From Bacillota bacterium (GTDB lineage Bacteria > Bacillota > Sulfobacillia > JACIYH01), in NCBI GenBank assembly GCA_030019365.1, contig JASEFA010000006.1, positions 1-56,392 of the forward strand: a stretch of DNA of 56,392 nucleotides, read 5' to 3'. The notes below the pieces were generated by a model that did not search any database, was not told where the DNA came from, and was given only the letters and a program-made list of their open reading frames with translations. The position numbers and the translations under genes were made by a program. Of this stretch, positions 48,387 through 56,392 are shown piece by piece. The number at the start of each line of letters is the position of its first letter. Within the stretch, counting starts at the first letter, position 1.

Positions 48387-48949
48387 TCAGAACCAGCGCT
48401 CGCGGACTTCCTTCTCGGGGAACCACCTCTCGACGACTACCTTGCGGTCGGAGAAGAAGTTGACCACGTCCTTGCCCTGGCCGTGCAGGTCACCGAAGAA
48501 GGAGTCTTTCATGCCGCCGAAGGGGTAGAAGGCCATGGGCGCCACTATCCCCACGTTCACGCCCACGTTGCCACATTCCACCCGGTAGCGGAACTCCCTG
48601 GCCCAGGCGCCGTTCTGGGTGTAAATGGTGGCGGCATTGCCGTAGCGGCTGGAGTTTATGAGGGCGATGCCAGGGTGATCATCCGCACCAGATCCGCCTG
48701 CTTCTCCTCGAGCAGGTGCTTGAGGCGGAACAGGTAGCGGCACCGCTCGACGGCGGGCACATTCCGCCACGCGGGGAAGGCCTCCCTGGCTGCCGCCACA
48801 CAGGCGTCAACCTCATCCAGCGTGGACATGGGCACCAGGGACAGCACCTCATCGGTGGCGGGGTTCCTCACCTCCTCCCAGTGCGCAGACCCGGACTCCA
48901 CCCACCTGCCCCCCACGTAGTTGCGCAGCCTCTCTGCCATTTCTACCAT
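48387..48949 (-). pseudogene. mmsA: Internally deleted methylmalonate-semialdehyde dehydrogenase
   Basis: ATG 48,949 begins a normal MmsA N-terminus ([40 protein letters not shown]) up to ADLVRMITL at about 48,680. The next sequence, in another frame, is the C-terminus ([53 protein letters not shown]). The ~290 residues between, including the catalytic Cys and Glu, are missing. The reading frame is lost, so it is a pseudogene. It lies in an operon with an AGXT2-like aminotransferase, with which it would have oxidised (methyl)malonate semialdehyde. Confidence 0.9.
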
Positions 48950-50286
48950 TGATCCCCCTTGCACAAATTCGCCCGCGCGAAGCGTGTTGGGGCCGGCGCT
49001 ACGCGCGCCCCGTTCAGGCGCTGGCACACGCGGCCCAGCTTATCCAGGGCCTCCGCCACTTCGTCTTCAGTGATGGTCATGGGCGGGGCGATGCGCAGCA
49101 CGTTCCCGTACAGGCCGCCCCTCCCGACCAGCACGCCCTCCTCGCGCGCAAGCTCCATGAACGCCAGCGCCAGGTCGGAGGCGGGCGCCTTCCCCTCCCC
49201 CACCAGCTCCACGCAGATCATGAGCCCCTTCCCCCGCACCTCGCCCAGGAAGGGGTGGTGTTCCTGCAGGGCGCGCAGGCCCCGCATCAGCATGTCTCCC
49301 GTGCGGGCGACGCGGGCGGGAAGGTTCTCTTCGATGATGACCTCCAGGGTGGCCAGGGCGGCGGTCATGCTCACGGGGTTGCCGCCGAAGGTGGAGATGC
49401 TGTAGCCCGTGCAGGCGTCGGCCACTTCCGGCACCGCGATGGTGGCACCGATGGGCGCCCCGTTGGCCAGACCCTTGGCGAACACCATGATCTCGGGCTC
49501 GACCCCCCAGTGCTCGATGCCGAACATGCGAGAGCCCGTGCGGCCGAAGCCTGTCTGCACCTCGTCACAGATGAACACGCCCCCGTGCCTGCGTACGATG
49601 TCCACGGCCACCCGGAAGTACTCCGGCGGCGGAGTGATGAATCCCCCCACGCCCTGGATGGGCTCGGCGATAAAGGCTGCAACCTCTCCGGTGGTGGTGG
49701 TCCTGATCAACTCCTCCAGATCCCGGGCGCAGGCCACGTCGCAGCCGGGATACGACAGGCCATAGGTACACCGGTAGCAGTAAGCGTTGTGGGCGTGCAC
49801 GATCCCGGGGAGCGGGCTGGGCGTGCGCCAGGCCGCGTTGGCGGTGAGGGTGGTGGCCAGTTGCGAGCGGCCGTGGTAGCTGTGGCGCAGGGCGATCACC
49901 TCGTGGCGCCGGGTGTAGGCCCGGGCGGCCGCCACCGCCGTCTCAATGGCCTCAGTGCCGCTGTTGGTGAAGAACGATTTCTGCAGCCTCCCCGGCGTGA
50001 TCTCGGCCAGTCGCCGGGCCAGGTCCAGCATGGGCTGGTTCAGGTAGCAGGTGGACGTATGCATCATGCGGCCCACCTGCTCAGACACGGCAGCGTTCAC
50101 CCGGGGGTGCGCGTGCCCCACACTGACCGTGAGGATGCCACCGAAGAGATCCAGGTAGTCCCTACCGGCAGCATCGCGCACCCGCACGCCCCGTCCCTCC
50201 GCCAGCACGAGGGGCCGCGCGTAGTACGTCCTCACATTGGGGAAAAGGTACTTCCCCTTCAGCTCCACCGCATCGCCGTCATCCAC
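48943..50286 (-). CDS. Class III aminotransferase (AGXT2-like)
   Basis: A 447-residue PLP fold-type I enzyme. Markers: FFTNSGTEAIETAVAAARAY, FICDEVQTGFGRTGSRMFGI (the D pairing with the PLP ring) and the PLP Lys in IMVFAKGLANGAPIGA. The sequence ISTFGGNPVSM is typical of AGXT2/beta-alanine or 2-aminoisobutyrate aminotransferases. GTG 50,286 has GGGAGG upstream. It overlaps the mmsA relic by 7 bases. Likely task: transfer from beta-alanine or 3-aminoisobutyrate, giving the semialdehyde that MmsA would have oxidised. The substrate is inferred from neighbours. Confidence 0.85.
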   Translation of the reverse strand: MDDGDAVELKGKYLFPNVRTYYARPLVLAEGRGVRVRDAAGRDYLDLFGGILTVSVGHAHPRVNAAVSEQVGRMMHTSTCYLNQPMLDLARRLAEITPGRLQKSFFTNSGTEAIETAVAAARAYTRRHEVIALRHSYHGRSQLATTLTANAAWRTPSPLPGIVHAHNAYCYRCTYGLSYPGCDVACARDLEELIRTTTTGEVAAFIAEPIQGVGGFITPPPEYFRVAVDIVRRHGGVFICDEVQTGFGRTGSRMFGIEHWGVEPEIMVFAKGLANGAPIGATIAVPEVADACTGYSISTFGGNPVSMTAALATLEVIIEENLPARVARTGDMLMRGLRALQEHHPFLGEVRGKGLMICVELVGEGKAPASDLALAFMELAREEGVLVGRGGLYGNVLRIAPPMTITEDEVAEALDKLGRVCQRLNGARVAPAPTRFARANLCKGDQW

Positions 50287-50289
50287 CCC

Positions 50290-51114
50290 TCACACCTCCC
50301 TTATCTCGGACGTCCCTGGCAAGTAACCCAGGTTGCGCGATATGGCCTCTGCCGTGGCCTTGAGGGGCTCGACCAGCGCCAGGATACGCTCCCGGACAAG
50401 CCTCACCGAGGGCCCAGCGATGCTAACCGCCGCCACCGCCCGGCCGTGGTGGTTGAAGACGGGCGCCCCCAGGCAGCGCACCCCGGGAATGTATTCCTCG
50501 TCGTCGAGCGAAAAGCCCGCTTCCCTCACGTCCTCCAGGTGCTTCCGCAACTCGTCGGGGTCCGCGATGGTGCGGGGGGTGTACCTCTGAAAGGTAATGG
50601 TGCTCAGGACAGTCTCTCGCTCCTCCGACGGGAGGTAAGCAAGCAACACCTTGCCTAGTGCGCTGCAGTACGACGGGACGCGGCGGCCCACCTGCAGATC
50701 GGCCCGCAGGGGTGCAGCGCACTCTATGCGGTCGAGATACACCGCTTCGTTGCCGTCGAGGACGGCCAAATTGATGGTCTCCCGACACAACCTGCCCAGT
50801 TCCCCCATGGGTCCCAGGGCCACCTTGCGTAGCCCGGTCCGGTTAACCACCGTGCTGCCCAACTCGAACAGCTTGATGCCCAGCGTATACCTCCTGGTCA
50901 CCGGGTCCTGCACCACGTACCCGTGGTGCATCAGGGTCAGCAGTATGCGATAGGCGACGGCCCTGTTCAGCCGCAGCTTCCTGCTGATTTCGCTAAGACC
51001 GTATCCCGATCCCTCTTCCGCCAGGGCTTCGATAAGCCCCAGCGATCTCTCCACGGTCTTCAGGGCTTCTTTGGGCCGTCCCGTCTCAACTTCTGCGCCG
51101 ATGGCCGACGCCAC
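50290..51114 (-). CDS. IclR-family transcriptional regulator
   Basis: A 274-residue protein. The HTH is ERSLGLIEALAEEGSGYGLS, EISRKLRLNRAVAYRILLTL; the effector domain contains NLAVLDGNEAVYLDRIECAA, RRVPSYCSALGKVLLAYLPS and AVAAVSIAGPSVRL. GTG 51,114 is the most likely start (GAGGAG overlaps it); the frame is open further upstream but without family likeness. It lies 3 bases ahead of the aminotransferase, so it is the operon's local regulator. Confidence 0.9.
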   Translation of the reverse strand: MASAIGAEVETGRPKEALKTVERSLGLIEALAEEGSGYGLSEISRKLRLNRAVAYRILLTLMHHGYVVQDPVTRRYTLGIKLFELGSTVVNRTGLRKVALGPMGELGRLCRETINLAVLDGNEAVYLDRIECAAPLRADLQVGRRVPSYCSALGKVLLAYLPSEERETVLSTITFQRYTPRTIADPDELRKHLEDVREAGFSLDDEEYIPGVRCLGAPVFNHHGRAVAAVSIAGPSVRLVRERILALVEPLKATAEAISRNLGYLPGTSEIREV

Positions 51115-51190
51115 CTCCTCGTCGTCTCTCCCGCTTAAATCACCGGGAGCCCAACCGCATCCCCGTCTTTCTGCGCAAGGCTCTCGCCCT

Positions 51191-51652
51191 TCAGCCACGG
51201 CTCCCCGGGCGGCCAGCAAGGGGACTCGCGGGCAGGCCCCCTGCGGGTTCGGCCATGAGCACAGCCCGCCGCACCGCTTGCGCCACCGTGCGGGCGGCTG
51301 CGGTACCGATGGCACTGAGTTCGCCCCGGATGGACCCGTCGCCGCAAGAAAGGACAAAGATCGTGTCGCCGTCGAGCATCGTGTGCACGGGAGATATGCA
51401 GCGGGCGAGTCCGTCGTGGGGACATCTGGGCCACCTTGGTGGCCTGTGCCTTGTCCAGGGCGGCGTTGGTGGCCACCACCCCGATGGTGGTGTTAGACGA
51501 GAATCCCGGTGAACCCCCATCCGCCTCCTCCAGGAGGAGACGGGTGGTGTCGGCCCATCCTCCCTCGGGACTCCTGGTGCCCGCCAGGATCTGCCCGGTT
51601 TCCGGGTCCAGCACGTCACCGAGAGCATATGTTGCCAGCCAGGTCCATCACC
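51191..51652 (-). pseudogene. P1/S58-family peptidase remnant (DmpA/NylC-like)
   Basis: The 3' half of a P1 peptidase is recognisable: LGDVLDPETGQILAGTRSPE, then SNTTIGVVATNAALDKAQAT, then HDGLARCISPVHTMLDGDTI and AARTVAQAVRRAV. The Asn-Thr in SNTTIG is the autoprocessing site in NylC-type members. The frame shifts at a run of four G at 51,418-51,421 (plus strand), consistent with one extra base. The N-terminal half is absent. It sits directly behind ecfT. Confidence 0.75.
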
Positions 51653-51658
51653 TCCCGG

Positions 51659-52495
51659 TCACCATGGGGGCCGCAGAACCCAGGTGTAAGTCAGCATCAG
51701 CCCGCAGAACGCCACCACCACGGCTATGGCCCGGTAGTCCAGACCGGTGACCCGCAACTGCCGGCGCTTGGTCCTTCCCTTTCCCCCCCGGTAGCAGCGG
51801 GCCTCCATGGCCAGGATGAGGTCTTCCGCCCGGGCAAAGGTGTTCAGCAAGAGGGGAATCAGAATGGGTATCCGCTGCCTGGTCCTCTGAACGAAGTTAC
51901 CCGTTTCGATCTCAGCTCCCCGCGCCATCTGCGCCTTCATGATCCTTTCCAGCTCGTCCACCAGAGTGGGCACAAAGCGCAGGGCAATCACCATGACCAT
52001 GGCCAGTTCGTTGGCGGGCACCCCGATGCGGCGCCCGATGCCGAGAAGGCTTTCCATGCCGTCGGTGAGACCCACCAGCGAGGTGGTGAGGGTGAGGATG
52101 GTCACCGACCAGAACAGGAGGACCACCCTTACCATGGTGAGACTGTACGTGTAAAGGGCCTCCGCCGTCACCCTGATAAAGCGCCAGTGGAAGAGGACAT
52201 GGGCACTCTCGGGGTAGAGGCTGCCAGAGAAAAGGATCTGTATCACGAAGAGCGCGGCGATGAAGGGGAGAGCCGGTCGCAGTCCCCGCAGGGTGTACCC
52301 TACCGGGATTTGCGACACGTGCACCAGCAATCCCATGAACAGGGCGAATGTGAGGTAGCCCGTGAACGAGCGGACCAGGAACAGCAGAGTCACCAGGACC
52401 GCCCACAGGATGATCTTGGTGCGCGGGTCCAGCCGGTGAATCGGCGAATTGCGGGGCACGTACTGCCCCAGCGTGATGTCCCTAGAGAGCTCCAC
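51659..52495 (-). CDS. ecfT: ECF transporter T component
   Basis: A 278-residue membrane protein of the energy-coupling-factor transmembrane family. Hydrophobic segments occur at about 28-60, 75-95, 115-140 and 245-270. The conserved coupling motifs are present as QMARGAEIET and LAMEARCYRGG (A-R-G and A-R-C/x). It links S components to the ATPases. It overlaps the ATPase gene upstream by 14 bases. Confidence 0.9.
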   Translation of the reverse strand: MELSRDITLGQYVPRNSPIHRLDPRTKIILWAVLVTLLFLVRSFTGYLTFALFMGLLVHVSQIPVGYTLRGLRPALPFIAALFVIQILFSGSLYPESAHVLFHWRFIRVTAEALYTYSLTMVRVVLLFWSVTILTLTTSLVGLTDGMESLLGIGRRIGVPANELAMVMVIALRFVPTLVDELERIMKAQMARGAEIETGNFVQRTRQRIPILIPLLLNTFARAEDLILAMEARCYRGGKGRTKRRQLRVTGLDYRAIAVVVAFCGLMLTYTWVLRPPW

Positions 52496-53390
52496 CCGTG
52501 CACCCCCCCACCGCAGGCGAGGCCTGCCCGGCCATCCTGGCCCGGTATGCTCGCAGTATCTCGCGGGCTGCTTCCTCCACGCCCAGAGCGGTCAGCCGCA
52601 CCTCCCAGCCCTTTCTCCGCAGCCGCCCCAGTACGTCCACCGTCTGCAGGGTACCCACCCCTATACGTCCCAGGGTTTCCACGTCGGAGAAGACCTCCAC
52701 CGGGGATCCCAGCTTCACCACCCGTCCCTCCGCAAGGACCGCCACCCGGTCGGCCAGACGCGCCACGTCCTCCAGACTGTTGGACACGAACACCACCGTG
52801 AGGCCCTGCTCCCGGTGCAACCGGGCAATGGTGTCCAGGATCTCCAGCCGGCCCCGCGGATCCAGCCCCGCGGTGGGATCGTCAAAAACCATCACCCGCG
52901 GGTTCATGGCCAGGACGCCGGCTATGGCGGCCCGTCGCTTCTGCCCTCCGCTCAGGGCGAAGATGTACCGGTCCCGGAAGATCTCCGGATCCAGGCCTAC
53001 GGCGGCGAGAGCCCTGTTCACCCTCTCGCCCGTTTCCGCTACGGAAACCCCCAGGCATCTGGGCCCAAAGCCTACGTCCTCGCCCACCGTTCCCTTGAAC
53101 AACTGATGCTCAGGGTACTGGAACACCAGACCCACCTTCTGTCTCAGGGCCTTCAGGTCTGCACCTCTGCGGGAAGTGTCGATACCATCGACCACCACCC
53201 GCCCCTCCCCCCTGGGAACGAAAAGCCCGTTGAAATACTGTACCAGGGTGGACTTGCCGGACTGGCTCGGCCCGATCAGCCCGAGCATCTCCCCTTCTTC
53301 GACCTCCAGGTTGACCCCGTTCAGCACCCTGGTCTCAAAGGGCGTGCCCTCCATGTAGGTGTGCTCCAGGTCTTCCACCGTGATCAGCAT
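52482..53390 (-). CDS. ecfA2: ECF ATPase A2 with degenerate catalytic site
   Basis: A 302-residue ABC ATPase. Walker A GPSQSGKST (40-48), Q-loop FQYPEHQLF, signature LSGGQKRR, Walker B VMVFDDPTAGLD. The catalytic glutamate is Asp171 instead of Glu (DD, not DE), and the switch His is Asn204 (VSNSLEDV, usually V-T-H). This site should hydrolyse ATP slowly or not at all. The C-terminal ~80 residues are the ECF-specific extension. It overlaps its neighbours on both sides. Confidence 0.9.
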   Translation of the reverse strand: MLITVEDLEHTYMEGTPFETRVLNGVNLEVEEGEMLGLIGPSQSGKSTLVQYFNGLFVPRGEGRVVVDGIDTSRRGADLKALRQKVGLVFQYPEHQLFKGTVGEDVGFGPRCLGVSVAETGERVNRALAAVGLDPEIFRDRYIFALSGGQKRRAAIAGVLAMNPRVMVFDDPTAGLDPRGRLEILDTIARLHREQGLTVVFVSNSLEDVARLADRVAVLAEGRVVKLGSPVEVFSDVETLGRIGVGTLQTVDVLGRLRRKGWEVRLTALGVEEAAREILRAYRARMAGQASPAVGGCTGGAL

Positions 53391-54301
53391 AGGTGAGCCA
53401 TCAACTCCTCCACGGTGAGGACCTCCCCAGGAACCGGCAGGCCCAGCCGGTGAAGCTCCACCGCCAGCTGGGTGACCAGCGGCACGTCGAGGCTGAGGGC
53501 CCTGAGTTCGTCTACCCGGGCGAACACTTCCCTGGGAGGCCCGGTCATGATGATGCGCCCTCCTTCCATCACCACCACCCGGTCGGCCTCCACCGCCTCG
53601 TGCATGAAGTGGGTAACCAGCACCACCGCTATCCCCTCCCGGCGGAGGACACGGATGGCTTCCATGACCTCTTCCCGCGCCAGGGGTGCGAGGAGGGACG
53701 TCGGTTCATCCATCACGATGTACCGACTGCGCATGGCCAGCACCCCGGCGATGGCCACCCTCTGCTTCTGGCCGCCCGAGAGCATGTGGGGAGCCTTCTC
53801 CCGCAGCGAGGTGATACCCATCAGGGCCATGGCCTCGTCCACCCGGGCCTGGATTTCGGCGGGAGGCACCCCCAGGTTCTCGGTCCCGAAGGCCACGTCG
53901 TCCTCCACCAGGGTGGCCACCAACTGGTTGTCGGGGTTTTGGAAGGTCATGCCCACTCTCTCCCTGATCTCCCAGATCCGGCTCCTGTCCCTGGTGTTGA
54001 TCCCGTCCACCCAGACGTCACCCCGGGTGGGGATGAGGAGGGCATTCAGGTGCTTGGCCAGGGTCGACTTGCCGGAACCGTTATGGCCTACGATGACCAC
54101 GAACTCACCCTCCTGGACTTCCAGGCTCACGTCCACCAGGGCCGGCACCGGGTGAGGACCCTTGGCCTGATAAGCAAATGACACGTTGTCCACCCTGATC
54201 ACTGTTGCCACCTCTGTAGCGGCAGCCACGGGGGAACAAGGGCCGGGGCCTGCCGACAGCCATCCACCCCGGCCCCCTTCCGCCCCGCTACTGCCCGACA
54301 T
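53384..54301 (-). CDS. ecfA1: ECF ATPase A1
   Basis: A 305-residue frame; the family homology begins near residue 34 (VIRVDNVSFAYQ), so a start at a nearby GTG is likely. Walker A VGHNGSGKST (71-80), Q-loop QNPDNQLVATLVEDDVAFG, signature LSGGQKQRVAIA, Walker B YIVMDEPTSLLAP with Glu199, and His231 in LVTHFMHEA. The D-loop, normally M-L-D-P, reads L-L-A-P (Ala205). It pairs with A2 and T. Confidence 0.9.
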   Translation of the reverse strand: MSGSSGAEGGRGGWLSAGPGPCSPVAAATEVATVIRVDNVSFAYQAKGPHPVPALVDVSLEVQEGEFVVIVGHNGSGKSTLAKHLNALLIPTRGDVWVDGINTRDRSRIWEIRERVGMTFQNPDNQLVATLVEDDVAFGTENLGVPPAEIQARVDEAMALMGITSLREKAPHMLSGGQKQRVAIAGVLAMRSRYIVMDEPTSLLAPLAREEVMEAIRVLRREGIAVVLVTHFMHEAVEADRVVVMEGGRIIMTGPPREVFARVDELRALSLDVPLVTQLAVELHRLGLPVPGEVLTVEELMAHLC

Positions 54302-54378
54302 GAATACCCCCCGCCTCGCTGCCTCCTGCTGCTGCCCGAGACGGGTATTCGGGCACCTTCCCCACCGGGCATGCCGCG

Positions 54379-54915
54379 TTACCTGCTCGCCGACACCTCA
54401 CCCCTGCGCATGCGCTCAACCCCGAGCACCAGCACCACCGTGATGATCACGGCAACGATCACTTCCGCCACCCCGTTGGTCAGGGCAATGGGCCAGAACG
54501 CAGCCGCGGGCAGGTAGCCCCGGATGATGCCCATGCCCAGGACCAGCACGGTATTGGTGGCCGTCCCCACCGCCGCACCCACGGCCAGTGCGAGGACCTT
54601 GTTCACCCGCGCCAGGGCCGCATAGGCCAGGTAGGCGGTGACGCCGATCCAGATGCGGGGGAATATGGCCACAAGGGGGTCGGCAAAGAGGGGAATGGTG
54701 GAGTTAAGGAAGCTGAATACGCCGAAAATGAGACCGACCATGGCACCCACCACCGGCCCCTCCATTATCCCACCCAGGATGGCGGGCACGTGCATGATGG
54801 TGGCATTGCCGGAAAGGTTGGGCACGGGGATGAATCCCAGTCGGGTAACTCCGAGCAGGATGGCCACTGCCCCGAGCACACCAGAGATCACTATCTTCCG
54901 GACCGAAAGGCTCAT
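54379..54915 (-). CDS. ECF transporter S component
   Basis: A 178-residue membrane protein with about six helices, of the ECF substrate-binding family (PF12822-like). ATG 54,915 has GAAAGGAG 9 bases upstream. The helix-1 basic motif is KIVISGVLGAVAILLG and helix-2 includes NATIMHVPAILGGIMEGPVV. The substrate is not readable from sequence; a water-soluble vitamin or its precursor is usual. It heads the S-A1-A2-T operon. Confidence 0.8.
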   Translation of the reverse strand: MSLSVRKIVISGVLGAVAILLGVTRLGFIPVPNLSGNATIMHVPAILGGIMEGPVVGAMVGLIFGVFSFLNSTIPLFADPLVAIFPRIWIGVTAYLAYAALARVNKVLALAVGAAVGTATNTVLVLGMGIIRGYLPAAAFWPIALTNGVAEVIVAVIITVVLVLGVERMRRGEVSASR

Positions 54916-55001
54916 GGCTAACAACTCCTTTCCGGGGATAGCACCCCTTCGGGGTCACGCGGGCTGCCACCCCGGGCTCCCGTGCGCATGGCCGCGCCGG
55001 G

Positions 55002-55145
55002 TCACCCCCGGGGCTGGTACCCGAGCAACTGCATGGCCGCCAGGCCCATCACCTTGACCGCGTCCACCACGTCCTGCACCGGCACGTACTCGTCCGTCTG
55101 GTGCGCCTGCTCCAGCAAGCCGGGCCCGTAGATGATGCACTCCTG
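55002..55145 (-). pseudogene. M20-family peptidase C-terminal fragment
   Basis: The last ~47 residues of a DapE/ArgE-type (M20) peptidase: ECIIYGPGLLEQAHQTDEYV, PVQDVVDAVKVMGLAAMQLL. The G-P-G-x2-x-x-A-H-x-x-D-E motif supplies the final metal ligand His. The rest is absent; at about 55,146 the sequence changes to a PanB-like fragment. Confidence 0.8.
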
Positions 55146-55147
55146 CT

Positions 55148-55374
55148 ATCCCGGCCTTCTGGACCACAAACTTCTGGCCTGATCCTGGGCTGGCAGGGCT
55201 GGCCGATGCAATGGTGGTCATGGCCCCGGAATCGCCCACCAGGATGATGTCGATGTCCACCGAATCCACGATGGAGGCAAACGCATAATCGTAGCATGCC
55301 ACCATGGTAATCTTCCGCCGCGAATGCTTGGCCTGCTGCAGGTCCATTACAGTCGGCTTCTTCTTGGTTGACAC
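55148..55374 (-). pseudogene. PanB-like N-terminal fragment
   Basis: From GTG 55,374 the frame gives KKPTVMDLQQAKHSRRKITM, VACYDYAFASIVDSVDIDII, LVGDSGAMTTIA, which resembles the first ~60 residues of ketopantoate hydroxymethyltransferase or a related PEP-mutase-like enzyme (D and the S/G-D-S loop). It then loses homology and joins the M20 tail. Confidence 0.6.
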
Positions 55375-55534
55375 CTGCGATCCTGACAACCCCTCTAGTT
55401 CGCAAGGCGAACCAGGCGGTCGCTTTACGATTAAATTCGCCGGCAAAGCTCAAAATCCTCCCGCGAACCGTCGTTCCCAGAGGAGGCGGTTCCGCCACCG
55501 TGTCAGTGATTTGACAGCAGGGGGCCGCCCGCAG

Positions 55535-55800
55535 TGTCACGCCCCTGATCATCCCAGGGCGATCAGCGCCGGTGTGCTTGCCATTGGCTACGGCCAGCTT
55601 CCCGTTGACCACCACCCAGTGGATCCCGGCGGGAAAGCAGTAGGGCTCGGTGATGGCTGCCCGGTCCGCAACGGACGATGGCTCGAACACCACCAGGTCG
55701 GCGGCCGCCCCCTCCCGTATCACGCCACGGTCGGGCAGCCTCGACCAGATTTCAGCCGCACCATGGAGCAGGCAACCAGGTAGTGCCTCGACGACGGTTG
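55535..55800 (-). pseudogene. D-aminoacylase (amidohydrolase) C-terminal fragment
   Basis: The frame reads LPDRGVIREGAAADLVVFEP, CFPAGIHWVVVNGKLAVANG and KHTGADRPG, the classic end of D-aminoacylase/dihydroorotase-type amidohydrolases, in which the small beta domain wraps up the fold. The catalytic barrel is absent. The frame continues beyond the usual end, so the stop was also lost. Confidence 0.8.
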
Positions 55801-55861
55801 CGAGCCGTATAATGTAGCAGGAAACCAGCGCCACTTACCGCGTCAACAGGGGGGATCTGCG

Positions 55862-56392
55862 GTGAGCGCAGACGGACGCAGGCGGTGGGCCAGGCGCTTT
55901 GCCAACGCTATGACGGCGGCGAGAGGGGCGATCACACTAATGATACTGCTGGAGGCCAAACGCCTCCCGGCAGAAGCGGTCCGGCGCGTGATCCTGCTCA
56001 GCCTGGCCGGCTGGACCACCGACGTGCTGGACGGCAAGCTGGGGCGCTACTCGCGCCTCCCGGGCGGGATCTGGGCCCGCCTCGATCTCCCCCTCGACAC
56101 GGCGATGACCTGGGCCATCGGGTGGGTGTTTTCCGTGTGGGGCTATATCCCGCAGGACGCCTACCTGGGATACGCGCTCCTGGCGGCGGTCGCCACACTG
56201 TTCCGGCCCAACCGGACCACCGTGATGGCGTTCTCGGCCCCGGTGACCGCCCTACCCCTGTGGATGAGCTGGCGGACCGACCCCGGGCTCGGCCTCGCTT
56301 ACGTGGCGTGGATCTCAGCCGTGCTGTACCTGGATTGGCGCCGGTTCTGGGGCGTGGTGGCCTCTTTCATAGAGGGCCTACCCCCGCGCCAG
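55862..56392 (+). CDS. CDP-alcohol phosphatidyltransferase-like protein, 3' end beyond window
   Basis: GTG 55,862 follows GGGGGGATC. The frame is open to the window end (177 codons). The motif VLDGKLGRYSRLPGGIWARL followed by DLPLD matches the CDP-OH-P_transf pattern D-G-x2-A-R-x8-G-x3-D-x3-D, but the Ala is Gly and the internal Gly is Trp. Several membrane helices follow (AMTWAIGWVFSVWGYIP, YLGYALLAAVATLFR). It probably makes a phospholipid head group; the alcohol is unknown. Confidence 0.7.
   Translation, partial: MSADGRRRWARRFANAMTAARGAITLMILLEAKRLPAEAVRRVILLSLAGWTTDVLDGKLGRYSRLPGGIWARLDLPLDTAMTWAIGWVFSVWGYIPQDAYLGYALLAAVATLFRPNRTTVMAFSAPVTALPLWMSWRTDPGLGLAYVAWISAVLYLDWRRFWGVVASFIEGLPPRQ

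Noticed and set aside
48949-50658. 569-residue plus-strand frame antisense to the aminotransferase and iclR
   Set aside because: Spans two real minus-strand genes, no family motif, typical high-GC antisense opening.

Overview
The window looks like a GC-rich Firmicute (Clostridia-like, anaerobic, probably sulfite/sulfate-respiring). The reasons are a complete dsrMKJOP-type membrane redox operon preceded by an RsbRD-domain gene, a Firmicutes-style ECF vitamin transporter (S, A1, A2, T), a flagellin remnant and strong AGGAGG-type ribosome sites. The dsrAB genes are not in the window, so the respiratory assignment is an inference.

Bases 1 to about 37,370 form one large integrated mobile element whose left end lies outside the window. 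Its right end is precise: the host ABC-transporter ATPase gene is cut inside the P-loop codons (after GFLGPN), next to a large serine recombinase. From left to right the element holds: an IS66 end (1-54); a scrap zone of beheaded or frameshifted genes (73-2605); a lone trypsin-like protease (3370-4296); a minus-strand cluster of SF1 helicase, PD-(D/E)XK nuclease and AlbA_2/Schlafen-type protein with fragments around it (5.4-10.8 kb); a flagellin 3' scrap; a complete IS66 with perfect 8-bp target duplications (11,414-13,939), inserted exactly at the start codon of a Cys-rich gene; and a five-gene minus-strand restriction-modification operon (14.4-20.0 kb: MerR-type regulator, C5 cytosine methyltransferase, McrB-like NTPase, PD-(D/E)XK nuclease, HhH-GPD mismatch glycosylase).

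The element continues with small HTH and membrane genes (20.9-22.7 kb) and a ribbon-helix-helix/coiled-coil protein behind seven GTTTAC boxes (23.3-24.4 kb). A replication operon follows (29.5 to 24.4 kb, minus strand), built around an 1117-residue primase-helicase whose 3' end carries twelve CGGGAC boxes. Next come a divergent regulatory region with three perfect inverted repeats, a ParB-domain DNA methyltransferase, a tyrosine recombinase, several unrecognised small genes, and the serine recombinase. No conjugation genes are visible, so ICE, integrated plasmid and satellite remain open.

From 37,370 on is host chromosome: the 5' stub of the disrupted ABC ATPase coupled to a MarR regulator; rsbRD-like gene plus dsrM-K-J-O-P (38.3-44.0 kb); a Ca2+-type P-ATPase; a catabolic minus-strand operon (IclR, AGXT2-like aminotransferase, internally deleted mmsA, threonine-dehydratase-like enzyme); the ECF transporter module; a graveyard of peptidase, PanB and D-aminoacylase fragments; and the start of a CDP-alcohol phosphatidyltransferase-like gene running off the window.

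No tRNA, rRNA or CRISPR array was recognised. Family names come from motif recognition by eye; no database search was run.
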